From NCBI RefSeq assembly GCF_027579695.1, contig NC_083571.1, positions 48,585,890 to 48,649,889 of the forward strand: 64,000 bases of DNA. The letters run 5' to 3'. Of this stretch, positions 44,272 through 54,581 are shown piece by piece. The DNA is from Neoarius graeffei. Its lineage: Eukaryota > Chordata > Actinopteri > Siluriformes > Ariidae. The notes beneath the pieces are model-generated. The model saw only the letters and a program-made list of their open reading frames with translations. It was not told the origin of the DNA and searched no databases. A program made the position numbers and the translations under genes. Position 1 is the stretch's first letter. Each line of letters begins with the position of its first letter.

Positions 44272-44347
44272 TAGAAAGAAAGCACAACTTTATTCATCAC
44301 ACACTTGTGAAATTTCCTTTCTGCATTTAACCCATCTGAAGCAGTGA

Positions 44348-44384
<37 letters not shown>

Positions 44385-44643
44385 CCCAGAGCAGTGGGCA
44401 GCCATGCTAACAGCGCCCAGGGAGCAGTTGGGAGTTAGGTGCCTCGCTCAAGGGCACCTCAGCCCAAGGCCATCCCATATTAACCTAACCGCATGTCTTT
44501 GGGGGAAACCAGAGCACACCCATGCAGACACAGGGAGAACATGCAAACTCCACACAGAAAGGCCCTCGCTGGCCGCTGGGTTCAAACCCAGAACCTTCTT
44601 GTTGTGAGGCGACTGTGTTAACCACTACACCACCGTGCCACCC
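44272..44643 (-). mobile_element. tRNA-headed SINE, tail type 2 (unsplit)
   Basis: Same head as the other SINEs, with a body through CAGAGCAGTGGGCAGCCATG, a (CA)n(TA)n run and the tail CACAACTTTATTCATC (minus: GATGAATAAAGTTGTG). It shows the unsplit arrangement of the SINE at 15101-23034. Confidence 0.85.
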
Positions 44644-46532
44644 ACTGTTTTGACTGTTGCCAAAGCAGGTTTTGCATTATTATGCAAATTAGAAAAAAAA
44701 ATCTAAGTAGGTGAAACTAAATGGTTATGGAAGCTTTGTGGCTTGGTAAAAAAACAAAGAATCAGTTGAAAAATGAATTTTGCATGTAAGCCTCATCGTT
44801 CATGAGAAATGGACCAAAACATAAAACCTTGTGCTATAGTGACACCATTAGGTCCATCTTGCTTCCCTGAACAGCAGAAGGGCGTACTACCTATTGACCA
44901 AATTTCATGTCTGCATGACTTAAGGTGTGGCCTGCATGATTTGTTTCAAGGAAGAAGAAGAAGCAGCAGCTATATTTACTGTGAAACAGTTGTTCACACA
45001 TTTCCAGTTAGACAAAAAAGAGTAATGTTTTTGCAAGTAAAAAGTGTTACAGGAGTATATAGTGTTTATACATATAGCTTAGTAATGTGATTTAAAAACA
45101 AAAACAACAACAAAAATAAACTTTGAACACCTAGATCAAAGCTTTGTGAAACTAAAAGTTGCTAAACAAAAAAAAAGTTTGACTAACCTAATATTGACAA
45201 CTAGGCATGTCTCAAAAGAAGGTCTGATGCAAGAATTGATTTAATTTTTTCAGGTCTTATGATAGCTCTGAACAATTTTGCATGACTTGATTAAGGAAAA
45301 ACACAATGGGGGCATGCTGTTATAGGAAAATAATCAATGATGGAGTGGTGTGAAGGGGAATAATGTGAAGCAAAATTATTCTTACCATCCTAAGTTGATT
45401 ATTTTCCAATAATAGCATGTCCTAAACTGCTGTCCTCTTATATCACAATTTGAGAACAAGTACAATTTTAAACTTTGTATTAAATGACACTATCAGTTGT
45501 TTACATTTAAAGCTGTAGAACATCCACAAGACAAGTTAGTTCCTATTATCACTTGTCATAGCTGCTATAACCATAGACAAAACTGTTTCCTCACTTCCTC
45601 CTGAAGTTGTTGTTGTTGTTGTTGTTATTATTATTATTATTATCAACAACAACAACAATTTCGTGTCATGTTCTCAGGAAATAAGAAAGTGCAAAGTCCA
45701 TAAATGTTAAATAAGAATCTCACTACAGAAAGCTTTACCATATGAATGACCTAAAGGATTTTCTTTCATAAATGACAGCACAAATCTGCTTATTATTCAA
45801 CTAGGATTACATGGAGCGTTTGCCATACAAGTCCCTGTAAATGATTTACTATTATCGAAAAAATGACTTTGTAAAATGAGTGCTTCTGACATATTAGATT
45901 CAAGAATGCAACAGCACTGTGGTATAATTTCTATTAAATACACGAATATCACGCTTCATAGTTCTCTGAATTTTATTCCTTGTTTTATTTATTTTACCTG
46001 ATTGATATGACAGTCAAAACTTTTATTATTCTGACTCACAGGTGGCAGAAATGCATCTTAAATACGACAATGAAAAGAAGAAGAAGAAGAAGTGGTCAAA
46101 AAACAACATAAAAAGAAAGATGACATTATTATGTACTATGTGATTGGTTGATGTATTTAAAATGCCTTCTTGATTGTTGGGTTTAGCATAGTTAAGTCTA
46201 GGTTTGAGTTTAAGACAATACTTAGATAATACTTAGGACAATACTAGTTACATTTCTCTCACAAATATAATTGAGTAGATATATTCAGTAGCCTTCCTGG
46301 AAAAGTGAGAATTTCTGTGTAAACATAATCTAAAAGCAATGCACTCAAATTAGCCTCAAATTCATTTGTACTCCAGCAGTTTTCATCACAGTAGTATCAA
46401 GATGTTTGACAAAACAAGATAAATCAAGACACCATAAAGTGATAAACAGTGATAATCATGTTTCCTTATTTTTTTAATCGTCACCTAATATTTCCAAGAC
46501 ATCTAATGCAATAATCAGAATCCTTGTCACCT
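44644..46532. other. Intergenic sequence with a small MITE and microsatellites
   Basis: At 45308-45422 the arm GCATGCTGTTATAGGAAAAT is repeated inverted (ATTTTCCAATAATAGCATG), a short fold-back element of about 115 bp. At 45606-45659 (GTT)n(ATT)n(CAA)n forms a potential hairpin. At 46075-46093 there is (AAG)n. No gene recognised. Confidence 0.5.
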
Positions 46533-46725
46533 CCCATCCATCCATCCATTATCTGTAGCTGCTTATCCTGTTCTACAGGGTCGCAGGCAAGCTGGAGCCT
46601 ATCCAAGCTGACTATGGGCGAGAGGCGGGGTACACCCTGGACAAGTCGCCAGATATCGCAGGGCTGACACATAGACACAGACAACCATTCACACTCACAT
46701 TCACACCTACGGTCAATTTAGAGCC
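46533..46725 (-). mobile_element. 5'-truncated SINE, tail type 1
   Basis: The head is missing. The body and a (CCAT)n-type tail remain, with the duplication TGTCACCT on both sides (46525-46532, 46726-46733). Confidence 0.8.
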
Positions 46726-46733
46726 TGTCACCT

Positions 46734-46946
46734 TCCAGAAATGTGGAGAACCAACTAATCATCGCAGTCTCAATAAATTTTGGTATATTTGGAAGCATGT
46801 CTATAACAGAGAAAGTGCTGCGATCATATAGGAATGAGGTTTTACTCACTGTAAACTTTGTTCCTTCACTTAAATACTTAACTGCTTGAGAATTTCCAAA
46901 ATTTTTAGACTTCAGAAATCAGTAAAGCACATTATTGATTATTAAG

Positions 46947-46998
<52 letters not shown>

Positions 46999-47251
46999 GA
47001 TGAAAATTACTCATGGGATTTAAAAAAATATATTTTATTCAGTGTGTGTACATTCACATGATTTTACACCTTAACTTATTTGGCTCTTCCTTGGTCAGAG
47101 TATTCCATTCCCTTAAACAAACATTTCACATTGTTATTATCAGAATCTTGTTTGACATACAACATATTCAATAATTTGATAATTTATAATGAATACCAAG
47201 AAAGAAATTCTCAATAGGCAGATTTAGGACAATATCCAGAATATCTCTGAA
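46734..47251. repeat. Unique sequence with (TCTA)n microsatellite at 46947-46997
   Basis: About 12 perfect TCTA units. The remainder shows nothing recognised. Confidence 0.85.
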
Positions 47252-47264
47252 ATGCTCTGAAATA

Positions 47265-47612
47265 GGCGGCACGGTGGTGTAGTGGTTAGCGCTGTCGCCT
47301 CACAGCAAGAAGGTCCTGGGTTCGAGCCCCGGGGCCGGCGAGGGCCTTTCTGTGTGGAGTTTGCATGTTCTCCCCGTGTCCGCGTGGGTTTCCTCCGGGT
47401 GCTCCGGTTTCCCCCACAGTCCAAAGACATGCAGGTTAGGCTAACTGGTGACTCTAAATTGACCGTAGGTGTGAATGGTTGTCTGTGTCTCTGTGATGAC
47501 CTGGCGACTTGTCCAGGGTGTACAAGTAGCCCGTAGTCAGCTGGGATAGGCTCCAGCTTGCCTGCGACCCTGTAGAAGGATAAAGCGGCTAGAGATAATG
47601 AGATGAGATGAG
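47265..47612 (+). mobile_element. Full-length tRNA-headed SINE, tail type 1 (best copy)
   Basis: 348 bp with a perfect 13-bp duplication ATGCTCTGAAATA (47252-47264, 47613-47625). A box TGGTGTAGTGGTTAGC at 47275, B box GGGTTCGAGCCCC at about 47320, tail (GAGAT)n. The head is tRNA-derived by its promoter boxes; I cannot say from which tRNA. Confidence 0.92.
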
Positions 47613-47625
47613 ATGCTCTGAAATA

Positions 47626-48398
47626 ATGCCATGGATTCCTGATTTGTCAAGTGGCCTATGAACAGCAGATGTTGCCACATCATTTTCTTCAGGAGGATCA
47701 TGAAATGCCCTGTAGTGGTGACAAGTTCGATTCATTTTAGTGAAATGATTCTTTTGAATGATGAAAGAAATTGAATCAGGGTTTTTTTTTCAGGTTTTCA
47801 AGCTTTGATTCTTTTTTCATTTCTGGTAGATTTCCTCACTTGTTTTTTTTTTTTTTTCCATCTTATGGCACTCACTGAAGCTTTCATTGAATGTAAAAGG
47901 CCATGTACAAATCTAATGTAAATAAAATAATATTCTGTCTAAACTGTTATTAATGTTAGGGCTGTCAAAATTCACGTTATCACGTTATTAATGCATATGT
48001 TTTGGGCTGTCAGAGTTAACGTTATTAAAATATGATGAAACCTACTTGAAGTCAACCTTATGCCAAGAGTGGCTTACAGGATTGGCAATCAAACATGATG
48101 TTCAAAAGCCTTTGGACATGGAAGACACTGTGGTTGCATTTGGTGTAGCTAAGGCCCACGGCAGCAGTTTTAAAAGACTTGCACTATAATTTTGTAAGCA
48201 AATGTGGAATTAAGACTAAAGCATTCTAAAACTAAACACTAGAGTGTTTGTCTTTGTCATCCACAATTGTTTCATTTTGCTTGCTTGTGGTGGGACCCAC
48301 ATTAATGTTGGGCATAGTAATGGACAATGGACACTCCCCATTCATATGTATTATTTTTACCATTTGGGCTCATTATCACTTGGTTCGTTAGTAGTCCG

Positions 48399-48463
<65 letters not shown>

Positions 48464-49768
48464 GTCTGTCTCAGAAACTGGGTACTGTGGGGGTACCCCA
48501 CTAAAGATACTTACAGTCAATAAAATATATGGTTTTGAATGGTGATGTTGGTTTTAATTTGAAATAAAATGATGAAAGAAATAATACAGATAAAACTAAA
48601 TCTTTGATGTGAATACTCTATTCAGAATTTGGCAAAAATTCTGCAAATTTGTTGAAAAATGGTGGCTTGATCTGGGACATGATAAATGGTTGACTACATC
48701 GCATTCCCTTCAAAAGGTTGTAGTCCACTGAAAAGTCTACAGTTATCACTAATTGTATTTTAAGTTGTAAGTTTATACACGTAAGGATTGGTGTGCTCAC
48801 AGAATAATCATAACCGTAATAAAACATCATGCAAAATATTTGATCACCGTTGTAACTTTTTCCACATACCCAAAATCAATATGATCGTGTGTTTTGATCT
48901 AAACGGAAAGCCTCAGGGTCAAGGTCACTACCTCACCAAAAGTAGTAACTTAAAATCACTATGCCATATAAAAATTTAGTTATAAATCTGTGATTTTGTT
49001 TTTTAAAACAAAAGCTGAAAATTAGGTATACAATATGTTTCTTACAGAATATGTTACAATGGTAGCTGGTCTTGTATGAATTTCTGAGCTATAAAATGAG
49101 TTGTGGTCTATTTTTTTCCATAGTGTGTTATTTGTGTGCAGGGAAAGACACACATTAACAATTTGCATGTGTAGAATGGAATTTTCCACTCCAACAGTTA
49201 GAAGTTGATCGTGCTTCCATTTGCGGGCTTTCTGTTACGCGAGTGATCTATTCGGACATTATCACTGAAAAGGTGAGTTTTGACAGTTTTATTTTGTTTT
49301 AGTCTTGCAGTATAAGGCAATAGAATGTTTCTTTTTCATCTTACTTTTATATTTCGTAGTGTTTGCGTATTTTTGGCCAATATTTTGCAACCATGGTCAA
49401 TTTAGATTGAACTTTTGATAGAATCTACGGCCAGTCATTTTGCCCTGCCTCACGCTCCATCCGGTGCAGTAGTCATGTCCCGTTGCTCGCGCGCCGCAGC
49501 AGAGACCCGCGCGACCTTCAGCTGGTACAGTTGCTGCTCTTTTACCACCGCCGTTATTCTCATCTTTCTGGTGTGTTCTTGATTTTTCCATTGTGTCCTA
49601 TTGTTCTATTTCACCATATCAAATACCCAAAATGTATCATATTATTCATATTTAAGTGAATAATCAATTCAGTCATCATAACTTGGCATTTTTAACCCAA
49701 GCAATCAAAAAGAGGAAATTTATTCAATATTTTCACTCATCTGTGAAGGAGGGGCTTTAATTCTTCAT
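47626..49768. other. Intergenic sequence with (TA)n at 48403-48461
   Basis: A pure TA run of about 59 bp. Around 47957-48020 the phrase GGGCTGTCA is repeated with CACGTTATTAA, resembling ends of a fish DNA element. A GC-rich patch near 49430-49530 follows a long AT-rich part. No convincing ORF. Confidence 0.45.
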
Positions 49769-50095
49769 CTCATCTCATTATCTCTAGCCGCTTTATCCTG
49801 TTCTACAGGGTCACAGGCAAGCTGGAGCCTATCCCAGCTGACTACGGGCAAAAGGCGGGGTACACCCTGGACTAGTCGCCAAGTCATCACAGGGCTGACA
49901 CATAGACACAGACAACTATTCACACTCACTTTAGAGTCACCAGTTAACCTAACCTGCATGTCTTTGGACTGTGGGGGAAACTGGAGCACCCAGAGGAAAC
50001 CCACGCGGACACAGAGAGAACATGCAAACTCCGTACAGAAAGGCCCTCGTCGGCCACGGGGCTCAAACCTTCTTGCTGTGAGGCGACAGCGCTAA
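49769..50095 (-). mobile_element. SINE, tail type 1, head slightly truncated
   Basis: The body and B box are present and the first bases of the head are lost. A short duplication TCTTCAT lies at 49762-49768 and 50106-50112. Confidence 0.72.
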
Positions 50096-50369
50096 AAGAT
50101 GATGATCTTCATTTTGATGGTCTAGTTATGGACTCTCAGGTGGCTTATGAATCCAATCTTGGCTTTGAACAGCAGTCAGGATAGGTAGTTCTAGATAACA
50201 GATTGGGCTTTGGTTGTTTCTGCCACTTTTTCCATTGTTTTCTCTTTTCTTCTAAATCTGCACATCTGTTGGCTTTGAAAGTTGCTGCTCCTTCTCTGAT
50301 TATGGTTTACCAGAGTTTTCTGTCCTTGGCATTGTTTTCCCAGTCATTGATGTTGATGTTATATGTCTT

Positions 50370-50679
50370 TGTAGCAAGTGTTCTAGGTGGGTGGAGCACA
50401 GAAGCACGGCAGGCCAGAACTGAGTTCTCAATAACTCTTTTATTGTCAGCTTTTCAGCTTCTACATGTTTACTCATACACACACACACGCCACACACATG
50501 TGTTCTGGTCGGGAGAGCTCCCTTCCTCCGCGCTCCCTCTCCTCTTATAGGGCACGGTCACTGGGGAAGACACACAAACACAGGTTAATTCCCATCAGGT
50601 GCATTGATTCCGCCACTTACCTTCCCTGACTCCGCCCTCCATTCACATACCGACGCTTGACCACGCCCCCGCTGCCACA
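50370..50679 (-). repeat. Solo LTR of the Gmr1-like family (copy 3)
   Basis: TGTAGCAAGTG...CTGCCACA with the perfect 5-bp duplication GTCTT (50365-50369, 50680-50684). The LINE reading joins across it. Confidence 0.9.
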
Positions 50680-50893
50680 GTCTTCATTTTGGCTTTTAAG
50701 ACATCTTTGAATATTTTCTGTTGTCTGCCTCTTTTACATTTTCACCCAAACAGCATGACTCTTAATGATGGTTGATTCTTAATGATGAAAGCTTCAATGC
50801 TTGTTTTTGCTTCATTCAGCACACATATACGGTATTCATTCTTCGGTCTTCCCAGGTATTTCCATTTAAGATATTCAAAGACAGTGGTGATGG

Positions 50894-51083
50894 TCTGTGA
50901 AGGTCATCCAGGCCATCATAATCCATAGATGCCGAAGAAGGCAACTGGGATTGCTTGAAATCCTTGAAGACAGTTCACCTCTCATCCGAAAAGCTTTTTC
51001 AGTTCTGAAGAAGCCTTTCAGATGGGAGGTGAAATGTCTTCAAGGATTTCAAACAAGTCCAGTTGCCTTCTTTAGCAGATACG
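50894..51083. mobile_element. 190-bp fold-back insertion with 14-bp target duplication
   Basis: Flanked by a perfect GACAGTGGTGATGG (50880-50893, 51084-51097). The inside is two inverted arms of about 80 bp meeting near 51003: the right arm CTGAAGAAGCCTTTCAGATG and onward, through GTCTTCAAGGATTTCAAACA, is mirrored by the left arm. Each arm has CTGAAGA...GAAA resembling a weak hammerhead core. Penelope-like elements are known for such inverted junctions; the assignment is inference. Confidence 0.7.
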
Positions 51084-51493
51084 GACAGTGGTGATGGAAT
51101 TTTTCAAGTGTCTTCAAATGACTTTGGTATGTTGTCCAGGTTTCTGATGCATACAGGAGTGTTGGGATCATCACTGCTTTGTACACTAACACTAATATTT
51201 TGGTGTCTGTTCAGATGTCATAATCACGAAAGACTCTTTTTCGGACACACTCAAAAGCTGTTTCAGCAGATTTAAGGCAATGTTGGATCTTGTCAATAAG
51301 GTTGACATTATAGGAGAGATGACTTCCAGCATATGAAACATTGTCCATGATTTCCAGGGTTGTTTCTCCAAGTTGAATTGATGGTTTTCTCTGATTTGTC
51401 TCAGCTGGTGATGATTGAGAGATGATCTGAGTCTTCCTGGAGTTGATGGCAAGTTTTGTATATGTGATTTTGAAAGCAAAGAGTATCTATTGC

Positions 51494-51714
51494 AGTGTTT
51501 CCCAACCGCTGTGCCGTGGCACATTAGTGTGCCATGAGAGATCATCAGGTGTACCGTGGGATATTATCCAATTTCACTTAATTGTTCCAAAAATTATTTA
51601 TTTACTGCAAATAATTTGTCTTCATTTGTCTATGCCAGCGACGTATAGTGACCGGAAGAACAATTAAATTCTCTTCCAATAGATGGCAGCAGGTAGCTAA
51701 TTAACCTGTGTATA
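51494..51714 (+). mobile_element. Left end of a hAT-like element
   Basis: CAGTGTTTCCCAACCGCTGT and the palindromic GCCGTGGCACATTAGTGTGC that follows are typical of a hAT left end. The Tc1 copy at 51715 lies inside it. The right end is probably beyond the window. Confidence 0.5.
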
Positions 51715-52085
51715 TACAGTGGGGCAAAAAAGTATTTAGTCAGCCACCAATTGTGCAAGTTCTCCCACTTAAAAAATGAGAGAGGCCTGTAATTTTCATC
51801 ATAGGTACACTTCAACTATGAGAGACAGAATGGGGGGGGGGGGAAGAATCCAGGAAATCACATTGTAGGATTTTTAATGAATTAATTGGTAAATTCCTTG
51901 GTAAAATAAGTATTTGGTCACCTACAAACAAGCAAGATTTCTGGCTCTCACAGACCTGTAACTTCTTCTTTAAGAGGTCCTCTGTCCTCCACTCATTACC
52001 TGTATTAATGGCACCTGTTTGAACTCATTATCAGTATAAAAGACACCTGTCCACAACCTCAAACAGTCATACTCCAAACTCCACT

Positions 52086-52609
52086 ATGGCCAAGACCAAA
52101 GAGCTGTCAAAGGACACCAGAAACAAAATTGTAAACCTGCACCAGGCTGGGAAGACTGAATCTGCAATAGGTAAGCAGCTTGGTGTGAAGAAATCAACTG
52201 TGGGAGCAATTATTAGAAAATGGAAGACATACAAGACCACTGATAATCTCCCTCAATCTGGGGCTCCACGCAAGATCTCAGCCCGTGGGGTCAAAATGAC
52301 CACAAGAACGGTGAGCAAAAATCCCAGAACCACACGAGGGGACCTAGTGAATGACCTGCAGAGAGCTGGGACCAAAGTAACCAAGGCTACCATCAGTAAC
52401 ACACTACGCCGCCAGGGACTCAAATCCTGCAGTGCCAGACGTGTCCCCCTGCTTAAGCCAGTACATGTCCAGGCCCGTCTGAAGTTTGCTAGAGAGCATT
52501 TGGATGATCCAGAAGAGGATTGGGAGAATGTCATATGGTCAGGTGAAACCAAAATAGAACTTTTTGGTAAAAACTCAACTTGTCGTGTTTGGAGGAGAAA
52601 GAATGCTGA
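52086..52609 (+). pseudogene. Tc1-like transposase, family B copy 2, N-terminal part (rest at 63218-63715)
   Basis: Open from [14 protein letters not shown] through the two helix-turn-helix motifs to [15 protein letters not shown], where the retrovirus is inserted. At the first catalytic position WSDETKIE reads WSGETKIE (Asp to Gly), so the enzyme is catalytically dead. The second part resumes at [14 protein letters not shown] after 63217, with a stop at LWGCFS (TTTAGGG near 63274) and the same one-base loss (GAGTGGCTAGCC) as copy 1. Confidence 0.88.
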
Positions 52610-54295
52610 TGTAGGTATCATGCCGCCATTTTGTCTCTTTAAGAAACTACATTTCCCATCAGCCTACTTCCGCGTTGACCTATGTCACGCTGGGGCGGGA
52701 TCATCTACGTCATCCTCCAGGAAGGCATAAGTCCCGGCGGAAGCTCCGCCATTTTGTCTCTCGCGTCCGGTTTTCAAGGGAGCTAGACGCATAAAAGAGA
52801 TGCCCTCCCCCAAAAAAGACGTCTTCTTTCTTACAAGATCCATCACTCAGCGCGATTTTCTTTCTTACCCTTGGCAAAGGTAAACTCTAGAGTCACGCGA
52901 TCCTTAAACTCAACCTGAGTTACAACCGGTGTCTTCGTATAAGAAGTGACATCACGACTGCAGCCCAGGCAGTTAAAAGTTAAGAAGCGATTGAATCCTT
53001 TTTAACTCAAAAGCACTGTGCATCTTATTCTGATCAGAGACTTTTCCTCACAAACGCTGAGGTTCGGACCAAGAATCCTCTGCTTTCCACGGGAACCACC
53101 CAAGTGCTCCGCTGGACCCGAAAGTTTCTACGCCTCCATCACGAGCGGCTCACGTGCTCCCACGGCGAGGCCCGAGACTACACCGGCGAATATTTCTTCA
53201 TATCTTGCTAAAGGCAGGATTAAGTAAGATTTTGGCATTTGGGCATAATTATGATAGTCTTAGGAATTTGCTTTTATTTGAAATAGTGTGAATTTAAACC
53301 CAGGTTTATCTGTTACACTGTTAGACACGCAGCGTGTTGATTTATTTTGGTTCTATGTTCTCTCAATTGTTTAATAGATAGGCTGCGCATGCTCCTCTCT
53401 GACTAACACTTTTTAATTTCCTTATCATACATTTTGATCTTATCAAGGTTTCAGTGAGTTTGGTAATGTTATGAGTGTGGAATCTTTTGTTACTGAGAAA
53501 ACACGTTCTCAACAGGCCTGACCAGGCCTGATAATAGCTACAGCTTCCCTTTGTCTTTAGCAACATGTGCTCAGTAGGCCTCACCAGGCCTAACAAACAC
53601 ACTTTAGCTAGGCCATAGGGCCTTTCACAAACACACTAGCAACACAAGGCTAATTTAGGCCTCCACCACGTGTAGTTAGCTACACGAGGCTAAACACGTG
53701 GTCAAGTCCTTCACACACACACAAGCACACGTTAGCAACAGAGCTAATCCTTTGTTCTATTTAGATAACATTCTTTTGTTTTAGCTAGCAACAAGCTAGG
53801 CCATACACACACACACCACACATGTATATACACACCTCACTGCTTGTATATATTGATTTATTATTTTTATCTTTGTTATAATAAATTCATTTATTAAACA
53901 AACTGTGTTTATTTGTGTGAACGATATATGAAGTCCCCAATCTTAAAGAATTCAAAAAGGTGCATATAAGTTATGTAATATGGTAAGTGATCGTAATAAT
54001 TTGGAAATATACCATAATCTAGCTGTTTGGTAATTTATCCAGGATTAATGGTATGATTCACTAAATGATTCATTGAACGATTCACTAAACGATTCACTAA
54101 ATGATTCACTAAATGATTCATTGTATGATTCACTGAACGATTCAGTAAATGATTCACTGAATGATTCAATTCAAAGGATTCAAAGTAAACGATTCAATGG
54201 GATTGATTCTTTTTAATTATTAACCTTCAAATTTAATGAGACTGATTTAATGAGATTGATCACTTAATATCAATAATTAACTGATTGCACCCACA
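52610..54295 (+). repeat. LTR1 of the endogenous retrovirus (outer, subtype a)
   Basis: TGTAGGTATCATG...GCACCCACA, 1.69 kb, long for an LTR. A TATA-like GCATAAAAG lies at 52788 and AATAAA at 53880-53885. It contains a CGTGTAGTTAGCTACACG hairpin (about 53668), AGGCCTGACCAGGCCT repeats (53514), CA runs and an array of GATTCACTAAAT-like units (54053-54165). Confidence 0.9.
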
Positions 54296-54340
54296 GTTAA
54301 ATTGGTGCCCCGTGTGAGGCAGATTGGTTTGTTGACTTCT
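54296..54340 (+). promoter_or_regulatory. Putative primer binding site
   Basis: Six bases after LTR1 (GTTAAT) the sequence TGGTGCCCCGTGTGAGGC follows. It starts with the obligatory TGG and has the form of a primer site. I could not match it confidently to a tRNA. Confidence 0.5.
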
Positions 54341-54581
54341 GGAATATTGTTCAACAATAAATAAACTATCAGTTTAATTCAGCAACTGCTAAGGTATATC
54401 CCCAGGTGTGCTAAAACGGTTAACAGTAGTGTGATAACCATATCACAAATACTCATAACCTATTTAACTTAGGATAAGAGCATTTCCAAATAAACCTTAT
54501 TAATTAATTACATAGTTAATGTTAATTATGATTAAATTAATAATTAACTCATTGATTAATCTAGTATCCAGCCTAAGTAAA

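Larger units (their letters stand above)
50150..51490 (-). pseudogene. 3' fragment of a non-LTR retrotransposon (RTE/CR1-like RT C-terminus)
   Basis: Minus-strand pieces read QIRENHQFNLEKQPWKSWTM (interrupted), VIMTSEQTPKY, KMKTYNININDWENNAKDRK and FKANRCADLEEKRKQWKKWQ. This order fits the region after the reverse transcriptase in LINEs whose C-terminus reads LKxxxINxxxWExxAxDR. It is split by a solo LTR (50370-50679) and a fold-back insertion (50894-51083). Dead. The clade is a guess. Confidence 0.55.

Noticed and set aside
47275..47335. tRNA gene
   Set aside because: A and B boxes are present, but the same unit recurs with SINE body, tail and target duplications.
48244..48545. ORFs with long Tyr-Ile repeats
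   Set aside because: Translation of a (TA)n microsatellite.
50950..51060. Second hammerhead ribozyme in the fold-back element
   Set aside because: CTGAAGA and GAAA are present, but no stem III or cleavage triplet could be paired; kept only as a weak resemblance.
54053..54180. CRISPR-like array of short repeats
   Set aside because: Units are contiguous degenerate 12-mers without spacers, in a vertebrate LTR; this is a minisatellite.
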